Assembly: GCA_024763595.1 (NCBI GenBank)
Contig: JANTFK010000197.1
Coordinates: forward strand, 1 to 6,509
Direction of reading: 5' to 3'
DNA: 6,509 bases
Source of the DNA: Bacteroidales bacterium
Lineage (GTDB): Bacteria; Bacteroidota; Bacteroidia; Bacteroidales; GCA-2748055
The translations under genes and the position numbers were made by a program. Below are positions 1 to 6,364 of this stretch, piece after piece. Numbering within the stretch: the first letter of the stretch is position 1; each line of letters starts with the position of its first letter. The notes under the pieces are model-generated. The model worked only from the letters and a program-made list of their open reading frames with translations, was not told the DNA's origin and ran no database searches.

Positions 1-575
1 AAACCATGCTTTTCATCCCACCGGTGATTTACAAGGAATTGCATGGACCATTCCAGGCGTCCTGCTACGGATTTGTCTCCAACTTTTTCCTGGAGAAAAC
101 CGGAGTCGCCCGTTTTCTTTACATACTTATACACGGCCTGTACAAGTGAAGATTCCTGGTCGGTTTCAACTGTATTTTTATGTCCGCAATAGTCAGGTTC
201 GAGGTCATTGTATATGTACTGGTACCCATCTTCAGTCTGAGCCGCCTTCTCTTTCGGAATAAACCCGTCGATGATGTTCCCGTCATCACCCTGTAACCTG
301 AAGAACACCAGCAGGTTCTCCTTCAGGGTCTCTTTCGGATACACTTCAGCTGAGAGCTCTATAAACGTGTTGTAGTCCCTGATCCAGACTTCACCATATC
401 CCTCGCCTGCATTAAAGCCTGTTTTGACCACTTCCAGCGCTTTTCCCTTTACAAAGGCAAAATCCGCATTAGCGTTGATCTTATCTGCCAGTTCCCTGTC
501 AGCACTCCTGCAGGCAGGAGTGGAACAGGCTGCTATCAGAGCCAGCATGCCCGGCCAGAAGATACTTTTCATCAT
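1..575 (-). CDS. Partial lipoprotein, six-hairpin glycosidase-like (3' end outside window)
   Basis: The reading frame is open from an ATG at 575 (or the adjacent ATG at 572) to the window edge with no stop, giving about 190 residues of an N-terminal fragment. Counting from the ATG at 572, the start MKSIFWPGMLALIAAC is a short lipoprotein signal with a lipobox I13-A14-A15-C16, so the protein is probably membrane-anchored in the envelope. After it come EVWIRDYNTFIELS (about 61-74), DGNIIDGFIPKEKA (about 97-110), HKNTVETDQESSLVQAVYKY (131-150) and RLEWSMQFLVNHRWDEKHG (172-190). These helix-rich, W-x-RD-bearing segments resemble the (alpha/alpha)6-barrel glycosidase superfamily (glycogen-debranching/GH63-like proteins). 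That assignment is from pattern memory; the catalytic part is not in the window and no substrate can be given. Its start overlaps the stop of the upstream M20 gene (ATGATG over TGA), which indicates one operon with translational coupling. I saw no clear Shine-Dalgarno sequence. Confidence 0.75.
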   Translation of the reverse strand, partial: MMKSIFWPGMLALIAACSTPACRSADRELADKINANADFAFVKGKALEVVKTGFNAGEGYGEVWIRDYNTFIELSAEVYPKETLKENLLVFFRLQGDDGNIIDGFIPKEKAAQTEDGYQYIYNDLEPDYCGHKNTVETDQESSLVQAVYKYVKKTGDSGFLQEKVGDKSVAGRLEWSMQFLVNHRWDEKHG

Positions 576-1891
576 TGCTTCTTTGTTTTCGTCAGATCCA
601 GCACCACGCTGACCATGGACTTGACTCCTGTCCTGATCGTTGTTTTGGGATCGGGTGCAAAGAGCGGGGAATGCAGGGGTGGCAGCCGGGTACCCTTTTC
701 AAGATGATCCTGCATGGTTGCCTCACTTACTGAACCCAGCCACATCAGGCAGATGGGTACCTTTTCTTCAGTGAATCCATACTGTCCAAAGTCTTCACCA
801 GCCATGACCGGGTCGACCCGGACCACATTCTCTTTTCCAAGCGTGTTGTTGAGTACTTCAACCCAGCGATTGGTCAGATCAGTATCATTGATCAGCGGAG
901 GGGTGTAACCTTCCTCAACGATCACCTCAGGATACTTTTCTTCAGGAAGTCCGGCAGAAATGGCAATGCCCCTGGAAATCCTTCTAAGCCCCTGGATGGT
1001 TTGCTCTCTTACGGCTTCTGAATAGGATCGCAGGGTCAGGAGCAACGTTACCTCATCGGGTATGATATTATGCTTGAATCCTCCATGAATAGCTCCGACT
1101 GTCACAACGGACGGCTCCAGGGGAGAAATTTCACGACTCACCAGTGTTTGGATCGCCAGGATGATCCTTGCTGATAATACGACCGGATCAATGGTCTCAT
1201 GCGGATAGGCTCCGTGGCCACCCTTCCCTTTGACTGTCATATTCACACTGGTTACACTGGCCATGGCCGGGCCGGGACAGTATCCGATTTTTCCTGTTTC
1301 CAATTCCGGTGAAACATGATAGGCCAGCGCGTAATCGGGAGTACCGAATCTGGCATAGAGGCCTTCTTCCAGCATGCTTCTGGCTCCGGTACCGGTCTCT
1401 TCGGCTGGCTGGGCAATCATTATCACGGTGCCCCGCCACTGGTCTTTAAGGGCTGCCAGTGTATATGCCGTCCCGGTAAAAACAGTCATATGCATGTCGT
1501 GCCCGCAGGCATGCATCACATCAACTTCATTCCCGTTCAATATGGCTTTTTGCCGGCTTGCAAAGGTCAAGCCTGTCTTCTCTTTTATCGGTAGTGCATC
1601 CATATCGGTCCGGATCAGGATCACGGGGCCTTCACCATTCTCCATCACGCCAACAACACCAAAACCACCGAAATGCTCAGTTACTGCAAATCCTGCCTTT
1701 TCAAGCTCGGCAGCTATTTTCCCGGAGGTAATTTTCTCCCGGGTGGATAGTTCGGGCCACTGGTGCAGGTCCCGGTAGAATGTCTCCAGGTAGGTGTATT
1801 TCTGATCAATCAACTGGTCAATTCCTGTTTGCTGGCCGGATAATGTTATGTATGTCAATAAGAGAAGTACCGGTGCAATAAGATTTTTCAT
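572..1891 (-). CDS. Exported M20D-family metallo-amidohydrolase
   Basis: A 439-residue protein of normal length for the M20D peptidase/amidohydrolase group (hippurate hydrolase, N-acyl-amino-acid and IAA-amino-acid hydrolases), which cleave the amide bond of N-acyl amino acids using two metal ions. Visible motifs: HQWPELS (43-49), IRTDMDALP (93-101), HACGHDMH (127-134), QPAEE (161-165), YHVSPE (191-196), GKGGHGAYPH (222-231) in the lid/dimerisation domain, MAGEDF (363-368) and LHSPLF (406-411). By family analogy the metal ligands are C129, H131, E165, H192 and H407, with E164 as catalytic base; all are present, so the enzyme should be active. The N-terminus MKNLIAPVLLLLTYITLSGQ is a hydrophobic signal peptide without a lipobox, so the product is probably periplasmic, unlike the cytoplasmic members. 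It is first in a leftward operon with the six-hairpin gene and diverges from the beta-helix gene. The true acyl substrate is unknown; an amide-linked substituent on a glycan or peptide would fit the context but is inference. Confidence 0.93.
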   Translation of the reverse strand: MKNLIAPVLLLLTYITLSGQQTGIDQLIDQKYTYLETFYRDLHQWPELSTREKITSGKIAAELEKAGFAVTEHFGGFGVVGVMENGEGPVILIRTDMDALPIKEKTGLTFASRQKAILNGNEVDVMHACGHDMHMTVFTGTAYTLAALKDQWRGTVIMIAQPAEETGTGARSMLEEGLYARFGTPDYALAYHVSPELETGKIGYCPGPAMASVTSVNMTVKGKGGHGAYPHETIDPVVLSARIILAIQTLVSREISPLEPSVVTVGAIHGGFKHNIIPDEVTLLLTLRSYSEAVREQTIQGLRRISRGIAISAGLPEEKYPEVIVEEGYTPPLINDTDLTNRWVEVLNNTLGKENVVRVDPVMAGEDFGQYGFTEEKVPICLMWLGSVSEATMQDHLEKGTRLPPLHSPLFAPDPKTTIRTGVKSMVSVVLDLTKTKKQ

Positions 1892-2016
1892 ACCTGGATA
1901 TGGATTAATGTGATCCTAAAAGTACAATAAAAGTAAAAAAATGCAGGAAATACCCGGCTAACCATCAGATTTGGTTATTTTTAATATTTCAGATTGTTTG
2001 TTGGTATTGAGATAAT

Positions 2017-2026
2017 TGTGTACACA
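2017..2026. promoter_or_regulatory. 10-bp palindrome, candidate operator
   Basis: TGTGTACACA is a perfect 10-bp palindrome about 50 bp before the beta-helix start codon, within the shared divergent region. Such a symmetric site fits binding by a dimeric regulator, but I do not recognise the regulator family. Confidence 0.35.
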
Positions 2027-2037
2027 GTAATACAATC

Positions 2038-2058
2038 TGTTTATCATCTTGATAAACA
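2038..2058. promoter_or_regulatory. Perfect 9+9-bp inverted repeat upstream of beta-helix gene
   Basis: TGTTTATCA (2038-2046) and TGATAAACA (2050-2058) are exact reverse complements separated by TCT. The dyad ends 16 bp before the ATG at 2075. It could be a repressor or activator operator, or, if transcribed, a small hairpin in the 5' leader that affects ribosome access or mRNA stability. A triplet loop makes the RNA hairpin feasible, but the AT-rich stem would be weak, so an operator is slightly favoured. There is no T-run to make it a terminator. Confidence 0.5.
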
Positions 2059-2074
2059 TAAAATATGAACTAAA

Positions 2075-3919
2075 ATGAGAAACGCACCTGCTTTTTTAAT
2101 GACGCTATGGATGAGTATTACTTTGCTCAGTTGCGGAGGTAACGGATACGAGATCTATGTTTCACCCGATGGGAACGATAGCGCCCGTGGTAAATTATCA
2201 ACCCCGGTGGCCACTTTACAGCATGCTGCAGAGCTGGCCAGGGAGCATACCGGCAGGGAACCGGTAACGGTTTATCTGACAGGAGGATATTTTCGTTTAA
2301 CTGAGCCCCTTCAGCTGGATATGAAGGATGGAGGGACGGCAGATGCTCCTGTTCTATGGAAGGCACTCCCCGGTGAAACCCCGGTCATCAGCGGAGGTAT
2401 ACCTGTGGGAGACTGGAAGCAGGAAGATGACGGAAGCTGGTCCGCAACACTGCCCCCGGACTTTGATGGTGAGTTCAGATCCTTTTATGTCAATGGTCAG
2501 CGTGCCACCAGGGCCCGGTTCCCGGATAATGATTATTTGAGGATTGCAAAGGCCGGAGCAGATAACAGAACCGGTTTCTTCTTCAATAATGATGACTTCC
2601 CCAAGGTAAGCGGGGTGGAGAGGCTTGAATTAATTCTTTTACATGACTGGTCAGTTACCCGCATCGGAGTCGAGTCAATTGACTGGGAAAGCAATTATCT
2701 CCGGGCCGTGGATTCCATCGGCGCGCGGCTCTCCTTTTTTGGCATAACAGGCTGGGAGCCAGATCCACGCTATTATCTTGAGAATGCACGGGAATTTTGT
2801 GACCGGCCGGGAGAATGGTATTGTGACTTTCCTGAACGGAAAATATATTATTATCCCTTACCCGGTCAGAAAACAGATGAGACCGAAGGAGTTATTCCGG
2901 TTGCTTCAAAGCTGGTTACGATTGCAGGAAGTAAGGATAAGCATGTCGGATTTATCAGTTTCGAGGGAATTTCATTTGAACATACTGCATGGAAATTACC
3001 TGAAAAAGGATATTGCGGGGTCCAGGCTACCATGTTTGATAACCGTGCGGATGTCCGTTATGTCGAGGCCAGGAGCAAGGTGCCTGCCGCCATCGAACTG
3101 GATCTGGCGGAAAGTTGCGGGTTTACGGATTGCACCATTCGTCATACGGGTGGCTCAGGCATCTGGATTCGCGAAAACTGCTCGGACTGTAACATAGATG
3201 CATGTCATATATATGATATCTCCGGGAATGGCATCAATATCGGGGAGGGCAGGGATCGCCTTGTAAACGGAACTCCCTGGTGGAAATCGGCGCCGGAAGA
3301 AGTTTCCATAAATAATAAAGTAACACACTCTCTCGTAGAGAATTGCGGAGTTCAGTTTTATGGTGCTGTGGGAATCTGGTGCGGCCTGGTAGCCAATACG
3401 GTGATGGACCACAGTGAGATCAGGAACCTGCCCTATACCGGTATTTCTGTCGGCTGGATGTGGAACCCGGAACCAACCCCCTGCAGGGAGAACACCATTC
3501 ATGCCTGCCATATCCATCATATCATGAAGATCCTGAGTGACGGAGGCGGGATATATTCACTGGGACTGCAACCCGGGAGCCGCATTACGGATAACCTGAT
3601 TCATGACGTTACGATCAATGCGGGCAGGGCCGAGAGCAATGGCATGTTCCTGGATGAGGGGACCAGGGAGTTGCTTATTGAAAATAACATTGTCTATAAC
3701 ACAGCCCGGTCACCTTTAAGATTTCATCGCGGATACTACCCCAATGTGGTGCGTAATAATGTGCTGGTCTGTGGTGATGACATTCCGCCCATACGGTACA
3801 ACCGCACCAATGAAGCCGATATCCAAAAATCAGGAAATACCATACTGGAAAAATCTTCGGAAACCGACATGCAAAAACTGGAAGAGTTGATCAAAGAATG
3901 GTTTGCAGCTAACAATTAA
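2075..3919 (+). CDS. Right-handed parallel beta-helix lipoprotein, GH141-like glycosidase candidate
   Basis: A 614-residue protein with a lipoprotein signal: hydrophobic residues 5-19 and lipobox L17-L18-S19-C20. It should be lipid-anchored in the cell envelope. The segment after the cysteine (GGNGYE) lacks the acidic/lysine export signal typical of Bacteroidetes surface lipoproteins, so surface display is uncertain. IYVSPDGNDSARG (27-39) followed by ATLQHAAELA and VTVYLTGGYF (65-73) is the characteristic opening of bacterial pectate-lyase-like beta-helix proteins, and PGETPVISGG (99-108) is the usual next motif. Residues about 290-590 are beta-helix coils rich in short N/C/G-turn repeats (for example CTIRHTGGSGIWI, ACHIYDISGNGINIG, NTIHACHIHHI, LIENNIVYN). 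Asp489 in LSDGGGIYS and Asp527 in MFLDEG are plausible catalytic carboxylates, by loose analogy with GH141 enzymes. GH120-like or uncharacterised beta-helix families are alternatives. No Shine-Dalgarno is evident; the leader is A-rich. Confidence 0.85.
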   Translation: MRNAPAFLMTLWMSITLLSCGGNGYEIYVSPDGNDSARGKLSTPVATLQHAAELAREHTGREPVTVYLTGGYFRLTEPLQLDMKDGGTADAPVLWKALPGETPVISGGIPVGDWKQEDDGSWSATLPPDFDGEFRSFYVNGQRATRARFPDNDYLRIAKAGADNRTGFFFNNDDFPKVSGVERLELILLHDWSVTRIGVESIDWESNYLRAVDSIGARLSFFGITGWEPDPRYYLENAREFCDRPGEWYCDFPERKIYYYPLPGQKTDETEGVIPVASKLVTIAGSKDKHVGFISFEGISFEHTAWKLPEKGYCGVQATMFDNRADVRYVEARSKVPAAIELDLAESCGFTDCTIRHTGGSGIWIRENCSDCNIDACHIYDISGNGINIGEGRDRLVNGTPWWKSAPEEVSINNKVTHSLVENCGVQFYGAVGIWCGLVANTVMDHSEIRNLPYTGISVGWMWNPEPTPCRENTIHACHIHHIMKILSDGGGIYSLGLQPGSRITDNLIHDVTINAGRAESNGMFLDEGTRELLIENNIVYNTARSPLRFHRGYYPNVVRNNVLVCGDDIPPIRYNRTNEADIQKSGNTILEKSSETDMQKLEELIKEWFAANN

Positions 3920-3927
3920 GCATCGTT

Positions 3928-3943
3928 TTTGGCGATAGCCAAA
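3928..3943 (+). terminator. Small hairpin after beta-helix gene, possible terminator
   Basis: TTTGGC (3928-3933) and GCCAAA (3938-3943) form a perfect 6-bp stem with a GATA loop, beginning 8 bp after the stop codon. The downstream sequence is only moderately T-rich (ATGTGTTTTGTG) and the main T-run precedes the stem, so intrinsic termination is uncertain. It lies outside the predicted insertion element, as expected for the host gene's own 3' end. Confidence 0.35.
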
Positions 3944-3956
3944 TATGTGTTTTGTG

Positions 3957-3968
3957 TTGAACTAAACC
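3957..3968. repeat. Left inverted repeat of the element
   Basis: TTGAACTAAACC is the exact reverse complement of the sequence at 6353-6364. It lies on the 3' side of the transposase gene, where the origin end of an IS91-type element is expected, and contains GAAC at 3959-3962. Similarity stops abruptly on both sides of the 12 bp. Confidence 0.65.
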
Positions 3969-4195
3969 GGATTCACCTTATATACTGTGGAATCAATTTT
4001 TGGAATATCTTTCTTACGGGCTCTTTGACGTACTGAAATTGATAAAAGGTCTGAAGCAGAACACCGGTAAATATTTTTCTGGGTGGCAGAGGGGGCTGTT
4101 TATGAAGAAAATGGGTTGTTTTTCAGTTGTACTGAGCATACCTCTTCCACGACCATTATATGGAGTAGCGAAGATGGATAATATGTGCATTGGAT
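3969..4195. other. Noncoding left end of the element, with subterminal hairpin
   Basis: This 227-bp stretch lies between the left inverted repeat and the transposase stop. Short open frames of 76 codons cross it on both strands, but neither resembles a known protein or has a start signal, so I treat it as noncoding. GATTCAC (3970-3976) can pair with GTGGAATC (3987-3994) with one bulged G, giving a hairpin immediately inside the left repeat. HUH transposases commonly recognise a hairpin near the element end, so this may be part of the origin. No other structure was convincing. Confidence 0.4.
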
Positions 4196-5356
4196 TTAAC
4201 ATAAGACGGAGCAAGCGGGTGCCCTTATAGGTCTGTGAAAGCAATCAGGAATGATTCTTATGATCTGCATCAGATGTCCGCATTTCTTGCAGCATTGAAC
4301 CTCTATTCCCATTCGATCTTGAGCCATTGCCTGCCATGTGATCTTGATGTATTCCGATCTGGGAGGCAAAAAGAAGTATTCTCTTAATGCGACAAGGGCT
4401 TGTGTTTTGGCAGCCGAAGAGAGGAACCCGTAGTGACGGATCCGGGTAAAACCCGGGGGAAGGATATGAAGGCTGAAGCGTTTGAGGAACTCGGTTCCAT
4501 GGATCGTTGTAATGATTTGCCTGTAATCCTGATGATAATCACGCCATGAGAATGTAACCCGATTGTTATCCACCTGAAGGATGCGGTTATTGGAGATGGC
4601 CACCCTGTGGGTGTAGCGACCCAGGTATGAGAGTACCTGTTTGGGTCCGGCAAAGGGAGGCTTGGCATAGAGGACCCACTCTTTTTCAAAAAGGGAGTTC
4701 AACATCCCCGGATCCGTTTTGATCTGTTCTGCTCGCACATAATCTCTCAATGCTTCAACCATTTTTGCTCTGAACACACTACTGAGTTGATCAACAGGGA
4801 AGAGGAACGAACCATCTCCTTTGGATGGTTTCCACTTATTGTTACGGGTGATCCCTCCGGCAGGGACTACCAGGTGCAGGTGGGGATGATATTGGAGGTT
4901 TTGTCCCCATGTATGCAAAATAGCGGTATAACCTATGCGGGCATCCAGGAATTCTGGGTTTGCGGCAAAGCCACTCATTGACTGATTGACCATTCGGAAC
5001 AGGATATTGTAACAGTCCACCTGGTGATGCAGGAACAGGGGGTTCAGTTTATCGGGTATGGTAAAGACCATGTGAAGATAATTTACTGGGAGCAGATCGG
5101 CTTCCCGTTCGGCGAGCCATCTTTCACGGTCAATGTTTCCACATTTTGGACAGTGGCGGTTCCGGCAACTGTTATAGACGATCTGTTCATGGCCGCAGTG
5201 TTCGCAATGTTCTACCCTTCCACCCATGGTTTCCGTGCGGCATATCTGCAGCGCATGAAGTGTGCGCAGAAAATGATTGGGAAGCGGGTGTTGCCGGTTC
5301 AGTTCAGGAAGGAAGTTTTGTATGACAGTTGCGATCTCGGCCTTGAGGGCCTCCAT
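4196..5356 (-). CDS. IS91-family Y2 (HUH) transposase
   Basis: A 386-residue transposase of usual family length. It nicks and rejoins single-stranded element ends through tyrosine-DNA intermediates. Domains: an N-terminal zinc-binding region with C51-x2-C54, C64 and C69-x2-C72 in CRNRHCPKCG; the HUH-type catalytic region with the histidine cluster HPHLHL (H157, H159, H161) followed by VVPAGG; and the paired tyrosines of the Y2 motif in SYLGRYTHR (Y244 and Y248). The C-terminus carries another cysteine set (C355, C356, C359, then C372, C381, C386), possibly a second zinc site. All expected catalytic residues are present and no frameshift is visible. The start at 5356 overlaps the recombinase stop by one base (TGATG), so it is probably translated by reinitiation from the recombinase message; no separate promoter or Shine-Dalgarno was seen. 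It probably cleaves at the bracketing inverted-repeat ends. Confidence 0.95.
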   Translation of the reverse strand: MEALKAEIATVIQNFLPELNRQHPLPNHFLRTLHALQICRTETMGGRVEHCEHCGHEQIVYNSCRNRHCPKCGNIDRERWLAEREADLLPVNYLHMVFTIPDKLNPLFLHHQVDCYNILFRMVNQSMSGFAANPEFLDARIGYTAILHTWGQNLQYHPHLHLVVPAGGITRNNKWKPSKGDGSFLFPVDQLSSVFRAKMVEALRDYVRAEQIKTDPGMLNSLFEKEWVLYAKPPFAGPKQVLSYLGRYTHRVAISNNRILQVDNNRVTFSWRDYHQDYRQIITTIHGTEFLKRFSLHILPPGFTRIRHYGFLSSAAKTQALVALREYFFLPPRSEYIKITWQAMAQDRMGIEVQCCKKCGHLMQIIRIIPDCFHRPIRAPACSVLC

Positions 5357-6252
5357 CAGGACAAATGTGTTAGATAGAGCTTGTCAAGCATGCCAAAGAA
5401 TGCCTGTTCCGGTATCCTGGCCAGATGGAGATACACCTCGGTGTTTTTAATATCGGCATGTCCCAGCAGATGCTTTACCCCATAAATACTTTGACCCGCC
5501 TCAAGCTGATGTGTGGCATAAGTATGACGAAGCGAATGAACACAGGCCTGCTTATGGATACCTGCGGTTTTCATGGCTTCCTTCATAATCCCCCGGATAC
5601 GGGTATGGCTTAAAGGAACTCCTTTATGCTGGTTGCTGCGCTCAAACAGGAACTTCCGTGGTTTGTCTATCTTCAGGTAGTTGCGTACACCCCTGGCAAT
5701 ATGAGAAGAGAAGGGAACATAACGATCCTTTTTGTTTTTCGACTGACGCACAAACAACTGCAGCCTGTCCAGGTTCACATCCTCGATCAACAACGAAGCA
5801 GCCTCACTGATACGCAGCCCGGTATCATAGATAATCCCCAGCAACAACCGGTCACGCAACTGCCCGGGAGCTTTTAATAACCGCCTGATCTCCTCTGTGG
5901 AAAAGATTATCGGTAGCGTTTGAGGACGCTGAATACTCGGCAATGTGATGTGCAGATGATCACACTCATTCAGCTTGTAGAGCTTCCGCAACCCATAAAC
6001 AAGATGCTTAAACGAACTTTGAGAGTCCGTATCCCGGTTGACAATGAAATAAAGATAGTTCTCAATCTCATCCGGCTCCATCTCCAGGGGTGTTTTTCCG
6101 CAATGAAGGGTCATCTTGGCCATCTGGCGCAGGTAGTTCTCGTGGGTGGATCTGGATCTTCCATCAATCACCAGGCGCTGCATAAAATGCACAGCCATTT
6201 TTTCAAAGCCTGTAACCTTTCGGCACGCTTCATCATAATAGGTCTTACTCAT
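5356..6252 (-). CDS. Tyrosine recombinase (XerC/D-like integrase) of the IS91-type element
   Basis: A 298-residue tyrosine recombinase, about the length of XerC/XerD. The N-terminal part (about 20-100) is a SAM-like core-binding domain with STHENYLRQM (35-44). The C-terminal catalytic domain has every expected residue: R147 in YDTGLRISEA, probably K172 in the beta-hairpin SKNKKDR, H239 and R242 in VHSLRHTYATH, H265 in HLLGHADIKN, and nucleophile Y274 in TEVYLHLA. It should cut and rejoin DNA, perhaps resolving or circularising transposition products, but its role in such elements is not settled. Some IS91-family members are known to carry a recombinase gene just upstream of the transposase, and this arrangement fits. 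It is first in the two-gene element operon, and its stop TGA overlaps the transposase ATG. It is not a chromosomal Xer protein by context, so no xer symbol is given. Confidence 0.93.
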   Translation of the reverse strand: MSKTYYDEACRKVTGFEKMAVHFMQRLVIDGRSRSTHENYLRQMAKMTLHCGKTPLEMEPDEIENYLYFIVNRDTDSQSSFKHLVYGLRKLYKLNECDHLHITLPSIQRPQTLPIIFSTEEIRRLLKAPGQLRDRLLLGIIYDTGLRISEAASLLIEDVNLDRLQLFVRQSKNKKDRYVPFSSHIARGVRNYLKIDKPRKFLFERSNQHKGVPLSHTRIRGIMKEAMKTAGIHKQACVHSLRHTYATHQLEAGQSIYGVKHLLGHADIKNTEVYLHLARIPEQAFFGMLDKLYLTHLS

Positions 6253-6352
6253 AACAGAATCATTTAAAGGGTTAAATAATTCATATTACGTAATTCCTTA
6301 TTTTTGATGAAGCTGCCGATTTGAAATCGCTATAGCTGCCGACCGGAAGGGA
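6253..6352. promoter_or_regulatory. Leader/promoter region and right subterminal zone of the element
   Basis: The 100 bp between the recombinase start and the right inverted repeat must hold the minus-strand promoter for the element operon. It is AT-rich near the gene and contains the perfect palindrome ATTACGTAAT at 6285-6294, 33 bp upstream of the recombinase start codon, a possible operator. No good match to the Bacteroidetes -7/-33 pattern was found. The outer part carries the direct repeats and dyad at 6311-6342, listed separately. Confidence 0.4.
6311..6342. repeat. 9-bp direct repeats flanking a dyad at the right end of the element
   Basis: AGCTGCCGA occurs at 6311-6319 and again at 6334-6342, 23 bp apart. 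Overlapping the first copy is the dyad CGATTT-G-AAATCG (6317-6329). These lie just inside the right inverted repeat and could be subterminal binding sites for the transposase or crossover/core sites for the tyrosine recombinase, which typically binds paired repeats about this far apart. The function is inferred only from position and symmetry. Confidence 0.45.
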
Positions 6353-6364
6353 GGTTTAGTTCAA
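6353..6364. repeat. Right inverted repeat of the element
   Basis: GGTTTAGTTCAA is the exact reverse complement of the sequence at 3957-3968. It lies upstream of the recombinase gene, the side where the terminus (ter) end of an IS91-type element is expected, and contains GTTC at 6359-6362. Confidence 0.65.

Larger units (their letters stand above)
1892..2074. promoter_or_regulatory. Divergent intergenic regulatory region
   Basis: The only gap between the leftward M20 gene and the rightward beta-helix gene, so it must carry promoters for both directions. It is AT-rich and contains two dyads listed separately (2017-2026 and 2038-2058). I looked for the Bacteroidetes promoter pattern (TTTG at -33, TAnnTTTG at -7). 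TTTG occurs at 1997-2000, and TAATTGTG at 2013-2020 matches five of the six fixed -7 positions, but the spacing between them is too short. On the minus strand the sequence TACTTTTA occurs twice (1918-1935) as a near -7 match with no matching upstream box. Exact promoters are therefore not assigned. No gene-length frame is present. Confidence 0.6.
3957..6364 (-). mobile_element. IS91-family-type element with tyrosine recombinase and Y2 transposase
   Basis: A 2.4-kb unit containing two minus-strand genes, a tyrosine recombinase followed by an HUH/Y2 transposase, bracketed by a perfect 12-bp inverted repeat. IS91-family elements move by rolling-circle-type single-strand transfer, usually make no target duplication, and favour GAAC/GTTC or CAAG/CTTG next to the origin end. 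Each inverted-repeat arm contains GAAC (left) or GTTC (right), and I see no flanking target duplication, both consistent with the family. The origin end should be on the transposase 3' side (left). The boundaries are inferred from the repeat; the real ends could lie a few bases inside it, for example at the GAAC/GTTC. The element starts 37 bp past the beta-helix stop and disrupts no visible gene. Both genes look intact, so it may be active. Confidence 0.75.

Noticed and set aside
424..612. Plus-strand 62-codon frame with a hydrophobic start
   Set aside because: It is antisense to the six-hairpin lipoprotein N-terminus and the M20 C-terminus, both with clear family motifs; the hydrophobic stretch is a shadow of the coding strand.
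1197..1778. Several frames of 80-134 codons inside the M20 gene
   Set aside because: They overlap the conserved metal-binding motifs of the M20 frame and carry no family signals of their own.
2778..3520. Alternative frames within the beta-helix gene (139 codons plus, 121 codons minus)
   Set aside because: The main frame shows continuous beta-helix repeats here; the alternatives look like random translation.
4000..4244. Overlapping 76-codon frames on both strands downstream of the transposase
   Set aside because: They lie in the noncoding element end, overlap each other and the transposase 3' end, lack recognisable protein features and have no start signals.
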